Assembly (NCBI GenBank): GCA_021397845.1 | Contig: CM038049.1 | Span: 105,802,877 to 105,866,876, forward strand | DNA from: Areca catechu | Taxonomy: Eukaryota > Streptophyta > Magnoliopsida > Arecales > Arecaceae | Direction of reading: 5' to 3' | Length of the DNA stretch: 64,000 nt | Shown: positions 1-11,123 of the stretch, one piece after another | How the letters are laid out: each line of letters starts with the position of its first letter | How positions within the stretch are numbered: the stretch's first letter is position 1 | The notes under the pieces: generated by a model | The model's input: only the letters and a program-made list of their open reading frames with translations | Databases searched by the model: none | What the model was told of the DNA's origin: nothing | Position numbers and translations under genes: made by a program

Positions 1-1035
1 CCTCCTGCTCCTTCGCTAGGTGGCACCCCAAGACGGGTCAACCTCGGCCGAAGTCGAGCATCTCTCTGCCACTGCGCCAGGTGTCCACCCAGGAGGGGTC
101 CAACTCGGCCGAAGCTGGTGGCCTTCTGCTCCCTTACAAGGCGGCACCCCAAGACGGATCCACCTCTGCCAAGGTCGAGCCAGGCCCCCCCTTGCTCCTT
201 CGCCAAGTGGCACCCCAAGACAGGTCCACCTCGGCCGAAGTCGAGAACCTCTCTGCCACTCCGCCAAGTGTCCACCCAGGAGGGGTCAACCTCAGCTGAA
301 GCTGGCGGCCTTCTGCTCCCTCGCCAGGTGGCATCCCAAGATGGGTCCACCTTTGCTGAGGTCAAGCCAGGCCCTCCTACTCCTTCGCCAGGTGGCACCC
401 CAAGACGGGTCCACCTTGGTCGAAGTCGAGCATCTCTCTGCCACTCCACCAGGTGTCCACCCAGGAGGGGTCCACTTCGGTCGAAGCTAGCGACCTTCTC
501 TCCCTCGCTAGGTAGCACCCCAAGATGGGTCCACCTCAGTCGAGGTCGAGCCAGGCCCTGTTGCTCCTTCGCCAAGTGGCACCCCAAGACGGGTCCACCT
601 CGGCCAAAGTCGAGCACCTCTCTGCCACTCCGCCATGTGTCCACCCAGGAGGGGTCCACCTCGACCGAAGCTGGCAGCCTTTTGTTCCCTCGCCAGGTGG
701 CACCCCAAGACGGGTCCACCTCTGCCGAGGTCGAGCCAGGCCCTCCTGCTCCTTCAACAAGTGGCACCCCAAGATGGGTCCACCTCGACCGAAGTCGAGC
801 ATCTCTGCCACTCCGCCAGGTGTCCACCCAGGAGGGGTCCACCTCGGTCGAAGCTGGCGGCCTTCTGCTCCCTCGCCAGGTGGCACCCCAAGATGGGTCC
901 ACTTCAGCCGAGGTCGAGCCTGGCCCTTCTGCTCCTTCGCCAGGTGGCACCCCAATACGGGTCCACCTCGATCGAAGTCGAGCATCTCTGCCACTCCGCC
1001 AGCTATCCATCCAGGAGGGATCCACCTCAGCCGAA
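1..1035 (+). repeat. Higher-order tandem array in the LTR, about 185-bp units made of three ~60-bp subunits
   Basis: The phrase CTGCTCCTTCG or a close variant recurs near 5, 192, 378, 561, 747 and 929, a period of 182-187 bp. Each unit holds three related subunits. Two share GTGGCACCCCAAGA followed by GGGTCCACCTC, and one has GTGTCCACCCAGGAGGGGTC. At least 5.6 units are visible and the array continues beyond the left edge. Long open frames here are by-products of the period and not genes. Confidence 0.93.
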
Positions 1036-1429
1036 GATAGCCCTACTCTATAAGGCCTCAGGGAGGTAGAGGCATGGGTCACGAGGTCACCACTGGAACC
1101 GGCGTGCGTCGCATCCCATACAGGATGCCAGTATGGCCCGCAGCGATACGTGAAACCTCGTTTACATCAGTTAAACAGGGCCCCATGATCGAGAAATGAA
1201 ATCCTTACGGGCAGGAGCCTGAAATGGCCGAAAGCCCACCGTCAACACCTCGAAAGGAGGGCTCCCGCACTTGGCCCAAGGTCTCGCCAATCTTTCTCCT
1301 TTCGTGACACATGGCGGACGAGGCGTGCCGACCACTTAACTCCCGGACTTGAAGGAGAGGGTGGAGAGGAAGATCCAGAGACCTCGGAGAGCCTCTGGAA
1401 AAGGAGGTGGGCTAAAGGCGGTCCGGTGG

Positions 1430-1438
1430 TATAAAAGG
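1430..1438 (+). promoter_or_regulatory. LTR TATA box
   Basis: TATAAAAGG lies in the unique part of the 5' LTR and is preserved at the equivalent place in the 3' LTR (14091). It is the likely core promoter for the sense transcript, with the repeat array upstream in U3. Confidence 0.7.
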
Positions 1439-1813
1439 GACGGTAAAAATGGACGGAAAGGTAAGTGGAAGAAGGGGAGAGAACATCGAGAGAACGATTC
1501 GGGGACCCCAAGAAGTCCTCAGACATGAGCTCGGTGAACCCAGTGCAAGAACCCGGGCCTTAACTCCCCTCTTCCCCATGCTTCTTTCATTTACATCTCC
1601 TCTAATCACGGGAATCCTTCGGGAACCCGCCTTAGAAGGCCTGTTCCATCTTGTCGCTCTCTAACTTGATTGTTGGAGTGCCCCCGCCGGAAACCCCGGC
1701 CTGGGTCACTGACTTTGTTTTGCAAGTCCGGAAGCTTGGAGATCTTGAGGTGAAAGAGTCCGAGAACCGGTGCCCAGCTCACGAGCTACAGGCCACCACG
1801 GAGATCAGCAACA

Positions 1814-1834
1814 GATTGGCACACCAGGTAGGGG
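1814..1834 (+). other. Primer-binding site of the gypsy element
   Basis: Immediately after the LTR 3' end comes GATTGGCACACCAGGTAGGG, the place and general form of the tRNA-primed PBS in plant Tat-type elements. I did not match it to a specific tRNA. Confidence 0.7.
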
Positions 1835-1892
1835 CGCAGAACAGTGACCCCCGTACAAGCAAGCTCTCCATGGGCGAAAGCGTGCTCCGACC

Positions 1893-3496
1893 ATGATGGT
1901 GACGCACGGGCACGAACCATCCACCAGCCGAGCAGGAGAGGTTTCTTCCCCCCAAGGGCCGCGCAGCCCAGAGAGGGAACTTCCTGCTCCACCTCCTCCT
2001 CAGCCATCCTTGATGGACGTTCCTTTCGCAGCCATCGTACGCAGCTGCAAACTTTGACTACTGCTGTGCGGCAACTGTAGCACCAGCATCGCTCCCTGGC
2101 CACTCTGCCCCAGCCAGAGACCCCCGCGGCTCGAGCCACGGGCCCCCGCAAAAGCCTGCACTCCATCCAAGGCAGGCCCTCCCATCCATGGGCAGTTTCT
2201 AACCCCCGCGAGAGCCACCAGACTCCCACAAAGAGGAACCACTCCGGTTCGGAGGATCACGAGAGTCGATCCCCAGCCAACGATGCTGAAGCAGTGCGGC
2301 GCAGCAGGCACCGTCGGGGCAAGGCCCCTCGCCGAGACCGATCGGCATCCCCTTCTCTAGCAGCCTCGGTGGAAGATTCCACCGACGAGACCATCAAGCG
2401 CCAGGCCGAGAGGCGCCTGGAGGAGCACGAGCGCAAGCTGGCGGAGTTCTCCCACCGCTTTGCCGACATGCAGAGCTCCCCGACCGATCTAGTGGGCTAC
2501 AATGCCCAGCCATCCTTCTCCCGGGAAATCCAAGAGGAACTGATCACGAATCGGTTCCGTATGCCTCAGGTGAATCCCTACGATGGGACCACCGACTCCT
2601 TGGACCACCTAGAGTGCTATAAGGCTCTCATGAGGGTCCAGGGAGCGACGGAAGCTCTTCTATGCATCGCTTTCCCAACCACTCTCCGGAAGGCTGCTCG
2701 AGTTTGGTTCACCCGTCTCGAGCTGGAATCCATCAGCTCCTTCCATCAGCTGGAAGGAAAGTTTGTGGCACACTTCGATGCTTGCCGGAAGGTGCCAAGG
2801 GAGGTGGATAGCCTCTTCTCTATCCACCAACAAGACCAGGAGCTGTTGCGGGACTACGTTACCCACTTCAAGACCACCGCCATAGAAATCTATAGCCTGG
2901 ACGAGCCCGTCACCATGCTGGCGTTGAAGCGCGGGCTCAAGACCTCCCGTCTGACGTATTCCCTGGACAAGAAGCCCTCCAAGACGTATTTCGAGCTCCT
3001 CCTTCACGTCCACAAGTACATCCGGGCCAAGGAGGCTGACCGTACCAGGCGAGAGCTGGACAGGAAGCCTTCGAAGAATCCTGCCCTAAGAGATGTCCCT
3101 GGGACCCGGAGGCCTGGACCAGCTTCGGACTTCCGTCCGGGCCCGAAACCAAAGAATGGTGCTGCCCTTGAGCGGACCTTCACCCCTCTTCTCGCTCTCA
3201 GAATGAAGATCCTCATGGAGATTGAGGGTGAGCACTACCTCCGTCAACCTCCTCCTCAGAACCCAAGAAACATCCGTGACAAGACAAAGTATTGTCAATT
3301 TCACCACGAGCACGGCCACGACACGAAGGAGTGCAACAATCTGAAGCGGGAGATCGAGGAGCTGATCAAGAGGAGCTACCTCAGGAAGTTCATGAGGAAC
3401 GAAGCCCCGGCGGAGGGTCAGCCACTCGCAGCCCTTCCCCCTGTCCCTGCAATTGACAACCGTCTAACGGAGAAGCCGGTAGGCATGATCTCTTAG
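1893..3496 (+). pseudogene. gag, gypsy Tat-like (broken)
   Basis: This is a decayed capsid/nucleocapsid gene. I place the start at the ATG at 1893 because that frame gives a proline-rich N-terminus of the kind seen in Tat gag proteins. A frameshift near 2030 moves coding to the frame that stays open from 2294, and a TAG interrupts it near 2078. From 2294 the protein has a coiled, Arg/Glu-rich stretch and then the Retrotrans_gag region, with the motif NPYDGTTDSLDHLECYKALM and the following ARVWFTRL. It ends with a nucleocapsid-like knuckle, YCQFHHEHGHDTKEC, near 3290-3335. The terminal TAG at 3494 lies in the same frame as the protease that follows, so gag and protease were probably one polyprotein and this TAG is likely a mutation. 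Confidence 0.88.
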
Positions 3497-3511
3497 GGGA
3501 TAGGGCGTGCG

Positions 3512-4045
3512 ATGAAGAGAGCCCGGGAGGCAGGAGACCTGGAGAATGTACTCCACTTTGAAAAGGGGAAGAAAATTGAAAATATAAACAATGATGCAGT
3601 GGTGGTCGAGATGACCATCGTGAAGCATCATGTACATCGCATTATGGTGGATAGTGGGAGCTCTACTCACATACTTTTTTACGATGCTTTCTCCCGAATG
3701 AATTTGTCTCATGATCAATTAAAGCTGGTGCACACCCCTCTTTTGGGCTTCACCGGAGATTCTGTGGGGGTCAAAGGAGAGATTAGTCTCCCTCTTACCG
3801 CCGAATTCCCACCTCGGCAGAGTACGGTCATGATAACATTTACCATCATCAAGCTCCCATCACCTTACAATGCTATCCTTGGTTGTCCAGGGCTCAATCA
3901 GCTGGATGCTATCATTTCCACTAAGAGGTTGCTGGTGCAGTTCCCTACCGCCTCTGGGATGCCCAACCCATCCCGCATTGTCTGCAAACGATACCAGGGG
4001 CCCGAAGTGCTGAGCTCGGCTCCGACGTCGACGACCTCGACCTAA
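3512..4045 (+). pseudogene. Aspartic protease domain, gypsy
   Basis: This is the retropepsin-like domain of the polyprotein. It is recognised by MVDSGSSTHILF, whose D-S-G triad is intact, and by the later ILGCPGLNQL, typical of gypsy proteases. It lies in the same frame as the preceding gag with only a TAG between them. It stops at 4045, and the RT continues in another frame from about 4100, so a frameshift separates them. Confidence 0.87.
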
Positions 4046-4119
4046 AAGAGCAAAATCCAAGGGGAGGGCCCATGGAGCGCTTGTCAATGTTCCCCCTCAG
4101 CTCGGACCCTTAGAAGACA

Positions 4120-5560
4120 GTGCAGATAGGAGCCCAGCTCCCGGAAGAAGAGCGGGCTCGTTTGCTAGATTTCCTCCGGGCGAATGCTGATGTGTTCGCC
4201 TGGTCTACTGTAGACATGCCTGGTATCCCCTCGGAAGTCATCACCCACCAACTGAAGATTGACCCGAGGTGCCACCCAGTATGCCAAAAGAAGAGGAGCT
4301 TTGCTGCAGAAAGACAGAAGGCCATCAACGAGGAAGTAGAAAAGCTTCTCGCCGCCAGCTTTGTACGAGAGGAACAGTATCCCAGTTGGCTGGCGAACGT
4401 GGTCATAGTGAAGAAGAGCAACGGCAAGTGGAAGATCTGTGTGGACTACACCGACCTCAACCGAGCATGCCCGAAGGACAGTTTCCCTCTTCCAAAGATC
4501 GACCAGCTCGTGGACACTACTTCAGGGCATCGCCTCCTCTCTTTTATGGATGCCTTCTCCGGGTACAACCAGATCCGAATGCACCCGGAGGACGAAGAGC
4601 ACACTGCCTTTGTCACCGACTGCGGGACCTACTGCTACAAAATGATGTCGTTCGGTTTCAAGAACGCAGGTGCCACGTACCAACATCTGGTCAACAAGGT
4701 CTTCAAAGACCAGATTGGCCGCAACATGCAGGTGTACGTGGATGACATGCTGGTGATGAGCAAGCCCACGTCAGACCATGTCGGCGACCTGGCGGAGACC
4801 TTCAGTAACCTCCGGCTTCACCAGATGAAATTGAACCCGGTGAAGTGCACTTTCAGCGTGTCCATAGGAAAGTTCCTGGGGTTCATGGTGACCCAGAGAG
4901 GGATAGAGGCCAACCCAGAGAAGGACCAGGCGATCATGGACATGGAGCAACCCACCTCCAAGAAGCAAGTGCAGCGACTCGCCAGCCGGATAGCTATCCT
5001 GAGTCAATTTATCTCAAGGTCCGCTGACCGCTGCCAGCCCTTCTTCAAGGCACTGAGGAAGATGAACGACTTTACCTGGACGAAGGAGTGCTAGGAGGCA
5101 TTTGATGAACTGAAGAGGACACTGGCATCTCCACCGGTGCTTTCCAGGCCAGAGGAAGGAGAGGAGCTCATCCTGTACCTAGCAGTCACACCAGAAGCCA
5201 TCAGTTCAGTCCTGGTTCGGATGGATGACAAAGGAACACAGAGACCGATGTACTACACGAGCAAACTCCTCCGCAATGCGGAGCTCAGGTATTCTTGGTC
5301 TGAGAAACTGATTTTTGCGCTAATCGTGTCCGCCCAGCATCTTAGGCCTTACTTCCAAGCGCACCCCATTGCGGTCCTAATGGATCAACCACTGAAGGCG
5401 GTGCTCAGCCGACATGACACGTCTAGGCGCCTGGCGAAGTGGGTGCTCAAGCTTAGCGAGTTCGACATCACCTACAGGCCGAGGTCGGCCATGAAGGCAC
5501 AGGTACTCGCTGATTTCTTGCTTGAGTGTGCAGGCCTGGGCGATGGGCCGGAAGAAAGCC
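4120..5560 (+). pseudogene. Reverse transcriptase and first RNase H, gypsy
   Basis: The RT begins after a linker with ANADVFAWSTVDMPGI, which is typical of gypsy pol. It shows VVIVKKSNGKWKICVDYTDL, the finger motif FPLPKIDQLVD, and the catalytic box VYVDDMLVMS with both aspartates intact. A TAG at about 5092 (in KEC*EAFDELK) cuts the frame. Beyond it the same frame continues through the RT-associated RNase H, with YYTSKLLRNAE, a segment around RYSWSEKLIFAL, and ADFLLECAG. Apart from the TAG this is one of the better preserved parts of the element. Confidence 0.92.
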
Positions 5561-5589
5561 TTAAGACCGGTAGCCAGAACCAGGACGAG

Positions 5590-6257
5590 AGGAGGACGTC
5601 TAGATCCTTCACGTGTATGGAGCCTCGAACTCCGGTGGGAGCGGAGCTGGACTCATCCTTGCAAATGACGAGGGGGTCGTTGTCGAGTGTGCGCTCCGCT
5701 TCCAGTTCACCGCTACTAATAACCAGGCAGAGTACGAAGCGCTTCTCATGGGGCTATGAGTGTCCAGCGAGCTGGGCGTGGCCTGCCTCAGGGTCTTCAT
5801 CGACTCGCAACTGGTGGCCGGGCAGGTCTCGGTGGAGTACGAGGTGCGGGACCCCCAAATGGCCAAGTACCTAGAGCTCGTGCGAACGAGCGCGGTGGGA
5901 TTTCAGCACTTCAGCATCTCCCAGATACCTCACGGGGAAAACGCTCACGTAGACGCACTCTCCCACCTGGCAACCCTGCCGGACTCATCACTGGCCCGTG
6001 CCTACATCGAGCATCTCAAGGCCCCAAGCTACGAGACACCCATGGAGGTCCAGCAGGTCAACCAAGAGCCCAGCTGGATGGATAAGTACATCGAGTACAT
6101 CACCAACAGCACCTTGCTAGAGGACTGCGTGGCGGCTAGCCTCATTAAGAGGAAGGCCACACGGATCGTATTGATGGACGGGCTGCTGTATCGAAGATCC
6201 TACTCCTACCCGCTCCTCAAGTGTTTGAGACCCGCAGAAGCCGCACTCGTGCTCTAG
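5590..6257 (+). pseudogene. Second (archaeal-type-like) RNase H and linker, Tat hallmark
   Basis: A second RNase H-like domain follows the first. It reads YGASNSGGSGAGLIL, then NNQAEYEALLMGL, then FIDSQLVAGQVS, ending in NAHVDALSHLAT. This plain D/E/D/D RNase H pattern downstream of the pol RNase H is a known feature of plant Tat elements. A TGA at about 5757 breaks the frame inside GL*VSSELGV, plausibly from a CGA codon, and a frame change precedes the domain near 5590. The linker toward integrase stays open to a TAG at 6255. Confidence 0.88.
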
Positions 6258-7308
6258 GAGATCCACAAGGGCATCTGTGGGAATCATGTGGGGGGCAGGA
6301 CGCTGGCGTATAAGGCCCTCCGTCAAGGTTATTTCTGGGAAACAATGAAGGAAGACGCAGCTGACTTCGTGAAAAGGTGCGACCGGTGTCAACGGCATGC
6401 TATGGTGCAACGTCAGCCCGCTGTCACACTCGCCTAGCTCTCCACCCCATGGCCATTCGCTCAATAGGGCATGGACCTCCTAGGACCTTTTCCTCCGGCG
6501 TCCGGGCAATGAAAATTCTTGATCATGGCTATCGACTACTTCACAAAGTGGGTCGAGGCCGAACCCTTGGCCCGGATCATGGAGGCGAACGTCACCAAGT
6601 TCCTCTGAAAGTCGATTGTCTGCCGCTTCGGCTTACCCCACACCATCATCACCGACAACGGACGCCAGTTTGACTATCGGGAGATCGAGGAGTTTTGCAA
6701 TGACCTCGGCATCCACCATCGTTTCACCTCGATGGCGCATCCTTAGACAAACAGAGAGGTCGAGGTAACAAACAGGACCATCTTGCAAAGCCTTCGGACA
6801 AGACTGGACCAGGCCAAAGGGAGGTGGGCAGAAGAGCTCCCGAGCATCCTTTGGGCGTATCACACTACCTCAAGGACAGCTATGGATGAGACCCCATTCA
6901 ACCTTATCTTCGGGACGGAAGCGGTTATCCCAGTTGAGCTCAGCCTACCAACCCTGCGCGTGGAATAGTATGATGAGGCGGAGAACCCTGCTAGGATGCT
7001 ACTGAACCTGGACCTCCTTGAAGAAATGAGGGACGGGGCGCGAGTTCGGATGGCAGCTTACCGGCAACGAGTGGCCAGATACTACAACTCTAGGGTGCGA
7101 CCGAAGTCCTTCCGCTAGAGAGATCTGGTGCTACGCTGCGCTGAAGCTTCCCAGCCACGAGAGTGCGGAAAGCTCTCCCTAAATTGGGAAGGCCCTTATA
7201 GGGTGGCGGAGGCACTCCCCCACGGGGCATACTACCTGGAGGAGCTATGCGGATCCCGGTTCCCTTGGACCTGGAATGCCTCAAACTTGAGGATGTACTA
7301 CCAATAGT
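6258..7308 (+). pseudogene. Integrase, gypsy (multiple stops)
   Basis: The frame from 6258 onward encodes an integrase broken by about eight stop codons. The HHCC zinc-binding region is visible (IHKGICGNH and then FVKRCDRCQRH). The catalytic core shows MDLLGPF, then AIDYFTKWVEAEPL, then IITDNGRQF, then the region of the conserved glutamate in EVEVTNR. The C-terminal part contains KLSLNWEGPYRV and ends at a TAG near 7306. Most stops sit where CGA, CAG or TGG would be expected, which is consistent with deamination of methylated cytosines (inference). Confidence 0.9.
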
Positions 7309-7688
7309 GTAAGACCCCTCAAACTTTAGCAATAAAATCTTTTTCATCAAATGCCTACTCTCATCTCGTAGGACAAAAGCCATACAGCTCTAAGTTCGGC
7401 GAGCACGGACACGGCGGAAGATCCGCGAAGGCGCGAGGTCCCTCTCACAAAAATCCCGGAGTTCAGTCTGGAGTGTCGCACAGAATTAAATTCTATTATG
7501 CGGCCCCGGAGTTCAGTCCGAAAGAAGTCCCGGTGACTTAGGTCCTGGTCCTACAAAATTTCGGAGAACAGCTCGGCAAGCCGCGCAAGGCTCAAATCCA
7601 GCCTGCGGCCCCGGGGTTTAGTCCGGAAGTTCGCAAGGAACCTAATTCCAAAATGAAGTCCCGGACTTCGATCTGGAAGGTGGAGCAG
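7309..7688 (+). other. Gypsy post-integrase spacer with dispersed short repeats
   Basis: No gene is seen here. The spacer carries degenerate copies of CCCGGAGTTCAGTCCGGA near 7454, 7505 and 7609, and the series resumes beyond the inserted solo LTR near 10139 and 10191. The last five bases (7684-7688, AGCAG) are the left TSD of the solo LTR. Confidence 0.7.
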
Positions 7689-10112
7689 TGTTGGGTTCCG
7701 ATGCAATGCAGCGGAAGTATAATTTCAAAATTGAAACTAAATTAACACCAAAAACCCTAAACCAGGAACTCCTTAAATAAGACTAGAATATATGACAAGC
7801 ATATCTATGCAAATTAGGATTAGGGTACCAACCTATAATCGCTTATTCCAACAAACTTGAAGTTGAAGGGGCTAACTGAATTCACCAAGCATCCAGGTGT
7901 CCACCCTCCGATGGTGATCCACACAGAGCGATGATCAAGAACACTATCTTCTTGTCCAATGGTTCCTCCTTTTGAGTTCTTCTTCCTAGAACTCAATTCT
8001 TTAGATTATGGCTTGAATTCTTCCACAAAAGAGGTAGCCTCCCTTTCCTTGATCTCTTCTCCTCCTTCCACTAAGACCTTGGCCCTTTAGACACCCTTGT
8101 CTTGAAGAAAAAAGCTTGTCCTAAGAGGATATAGGCTTGTCTTAAGTTGGAGGAGAAATTAAGACAATAATGTCTTAATGTAAGAAAGAAGGAATAAATT
8201 AGAACTCCTTTCTTTCCTTTACCATCGGAGACTTTCGCTCTTATTCTTGTTCAATAGCAAAGTTTCGACAGAGGTGTACTCTGTAAAGGAAACAATGCAA
8301 GAGCAAGAAAAGAGTGAAAGAGTCTTTAGGAGAGGAAGAATGAATAAAAGAAAACATTACTGAGTTCTGATTTTCCCGACCATTTAAATAGATCTCAGAT
8401 AGGCACCCACACATCTCTCCGTGAAAGACTTCTCACACCCTTTCTCATTTTCTCATGCCCCTTCCCTCCTTCTCACGACCTTCCAGATTAAAACTCACGG
8501 CTTTTCCTAAAAGAAAAGTCGTGAAATTTCAGAAGAAGGGAGTCGCGATGTTTCGGTCTCCGAAGAGACGTTATTTCGCACAACCGGGAAGAGTCTGCGC
8601 CTTTTATCTTTTTCAAAAATTTCCTAACCGTTGGATTCCCATCCAAGGGCACACATGTGAGGTGCTAATAATGAGAAAGGAAGCCGCCCCATATAAAAAA
8701 CATCGGAGTTTTTTATGGAGCGCGCCAAGAGTCCATGCGCCATGGACTCTTCCAAATGGTGCGCCAATAGTCCATTAGAGCATGGACTCTTAGCATTTTG
8801 GCATGAAAAATGCTAAGGGGCGGGTGGGGGGCTAGCCTAGGTGCATGGTTAGCCAATAGGGATATCCATAATCCCTATAACCTCAATTAGGGTCTAATTA
8901 GATCCAATTAGAACCCAAATTGAACCAATCTGGAACCCTAATTCGAATCCAATTCGAATAGAAGCTAGGGTTTGCAACACCTGCTAGAGTGTTATCCTGC
9001 AAAGATGATTTAATTACAAATTAAACTCTTGATCAATCCTCTTAAGTGTGTGACCCATTGGGTTCCACATCTAGCCAGCAGTGGGTTCGAATACAAGTTG
9101 ACCTAATTTGATTAGAACTCTTTCTAATTGATTTAGGTCAAACCGGGCTTACCCGACTTGATCAATTAGGACTCTTCCTAATAAGTGATCTTTAAATTTG
9201 ATCAACCCACAAGACAAGATTGACGTCTAGCAACGTGTCATGTCTACCCGGAAGATATGAAAATTCTGGTGAAATACCAAAATTATCCTTCAGTAAAGAG
9301 TTACCGTATAATTAAATCTTTCGATCAGCCTGCATCCAAAATATAACTATGGATATGGATATATGTCAAATCCAATATTATATTTATTTCTAGCTCAATC
9401 TTATATTGATGATTCAATTATTTTGATATTAGAAACCATCTCTAATATCTTTACTTTGATCAAAGATTCCCTGAATCATCATCCGATTATTAACTAGCTG
9501 GATGCTATCTCCTCTTACTAAGAGTGATCGATTCCTTGTTGACCTACTCATTACCTTCATATCCAATTCACCATTCCCAGTATCAATCCTGTGCATGACT
9601 CAGTGTCATGATTAGAATTGAACCAAAGCATGGGTTCATGTACATAAGGTACTTATGATAGTCTTAGGTCAAAGGATTACTTGTACCATCCCACTATGAG
9701 AACCTTCTATTGACATGTAGCTAAGACTCCATTAGATGTTCTCAAGTTGGATCAGATCAGTGAACTCATTCTCCAATGAGCACCCACATCCCAGTATCAG
9801 TGTCATACACAAGTGACTGTGAGAGCAGTCACCCTCTCCAATATACATGGGATGTGCTAGTCTTACCGAAAAACCCTGATCCCCTACTCAGGGTTCCTTT
9901 GACTAGGAATTTTTTTAGATTAAGGTTTTGAGACTTTAGGTCTCACTGGTATGATCTCATCATAACCCTAAAATCATAGCCCTAATCTATGGGGTTCATT
10001 ATATAATATAAACACAGCGTATGATGAAAAATAATGCCTTTATTAGAATATTGTCAATTACAATGGTTTAGGAGATACAACATAGAGTGACTTGTAGGGC
10101 ATATCCCTTTCA
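7689..10112 (-). mobile_element. Solo LTR (Copia-type, 2424 bp), inserted in the gypsy element
   Basis: On the minus strand the sequence begins TGAAAGGGATATGCCCT and ends GGAACCCAACA, so it has TG...CA termini. It is flanked by an exact 5-bp TSD, AGCAG (7684-7688 and 10113-10117). A second copy of the same family with its own TSD lies at 55441-57851. There is no PBS, coding sequence or second LTR, so this is a solo LTR left by recombination between two LTRs. The TATGCCCT start resembles Angela/BARE-type Copia LTR termini; this lineage is inferred only from that. The ORF at 8455-8778 within it is not supported. Confidence 0.93.
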
Positions 10113-10117
10113 AGCAG

Positions 10118-10406
10118 AACCCAGTTCATCCATGCAATCCCGGAGTTCAGCTCGGAATGCACTACGGGACTTAGTCCCAGTAGCTAGCATCGGGGTTCAG
10201 TCCGGAAGATGCACAAAAAAAAAAAAGAAAGAAAAAAAGAAAAGAGAGAAGAAAAGAAGAAGAAAGCAAACACGTCGGAACAAGTTGATGGAAAAAAGAA
10301 TTTTTCATTGATATAAGTTCCTTACAAAAAGGGACTCTAACAGGCTGGAAGACCCCAAAGAAAGAAAAGGAAAACATGACAAAGAAAAAGAAATGAAGCC
10401 GTGGGG
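10118..10406. other. Gypsy spacer resumed after the solo LTR; purine-rich tract
   Basis: The dispersed CCCGGAGTTCAGT motif continues here (10139, 10191). It is followed by an A/G-rich low-complexity tract at about 10212-10275. The antisense ORF to the right ends at 10407, so this stretch would be its 3' flank. Confidence 0.6.
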
Positions 10407-11051
10407 CTACTTCGGTGCGGCCGCATCCTCCTCGGGCTGGGGGGCACCCTCTCCACCGGTGCCGTCGACTGGAGGCTACTCGGGAGCCACCACCTCATCA
10501 CCTGCCATGGTCGAGGCTCCTCCGGTGGGCTCCTCCCTTCGGCCACCCAGCACGACTCTGCTATGGTCGAGCTCGGGATAAAAGGAACTCACCTTTTCCC
10601 GGCATACCTGGAAGCCCTTCGGAAGGAGTCCACGGCTGCCTCATGCACCTCCGTGATGTACTCATCGGAGGCCCGGAACTTCGGCACGGCCTCCTGTGCC
10701 TCCCTCTTGGATGCCTCCATTAGCCCGTTGATGTAAGAATTCTTCTCTTTGGCTGCGCTCAGCTCCTTGAGGACCTCTTCGACCCAGCGCTCCAACGATC
10801 GGGACTGAGCCCTATGGCAAGTCTTCTCCGCCGCGTCTTCCTCCGTGCGGCGCTGGCTCGAGATCCTCTCCTCCGATAGAGAGGTCTCGAGCTCCTTCAT
10901 GCGCCCCTCGGTGCGGCCCAGGTCCGCCCAAAGGCTTCTCCATGAGGTCCTTGACGTCGGCTACGAGTTTGCCAAGCTTCTCCTCCTTCTCGGCGTCCTT
11001 CTTGGCGTAGCCAGTGAGGAAGTTCGTCAGCAAGAGAACGTCTGTCCCGAT

Positions 11052-11123
11052 CTGCATTGAAAAAGATGCAAGATGTTAGTAAGATCCAACTGGAACTTTA
11101 AAATGTCAGAGCTCGGAACTTAC
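11052..11123 (-). other. Intron 2 of the antisense ORF
   Basis: On the minus strand the donor is ACG/GTAAGT and the acceptor is CAATGCAG/ATCGGG. The 72-bp intron is in phase 0, so the frame continues directly as LLFT then IGTDVLLL. Confidence 0.78.

Larger units (their letters stand above)
1..1813 (+). repeat. 5' LTR of the gypsy element (left end outside window)
   Basis: The sequence from about 1031 to 1813 is repeated with moderate divergence at about 13690-14476, which identifies the LTR pair. The right boundary is set by the shared ending CAGCAACA/GGCAACA, after which this copy runs into a primer-binding-type sequence and the other copy runs into unrelated Copia DNA. The first kilobase is a tandem array. 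A TATA box lies at 1430. Confidence 0.92.

Noticed and set aside
1..1053. Several long overlapping ORFs on both strands rich in Pro, Gly and Ser
   Set aside because: They follow the period of the LTR tandem array, are open in several frames at once and show no domain. The same happens at 12847-14189.
8455..8778. Basic 107-residue ORF
   Set aside because: It lies inside a solo LTR, has no domain, and I see no equivalent open frame reported in the second copy of this LTR.
10502..10592. A third intron of the antisense ORF using donor 10592 and acceptor 10502
   Set aside because: It would bring in an immediate TGA. The alternative acceptor at 10558 keeps the frame but gives a 35-nt intron, too short for plants. 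Left as unresolved.
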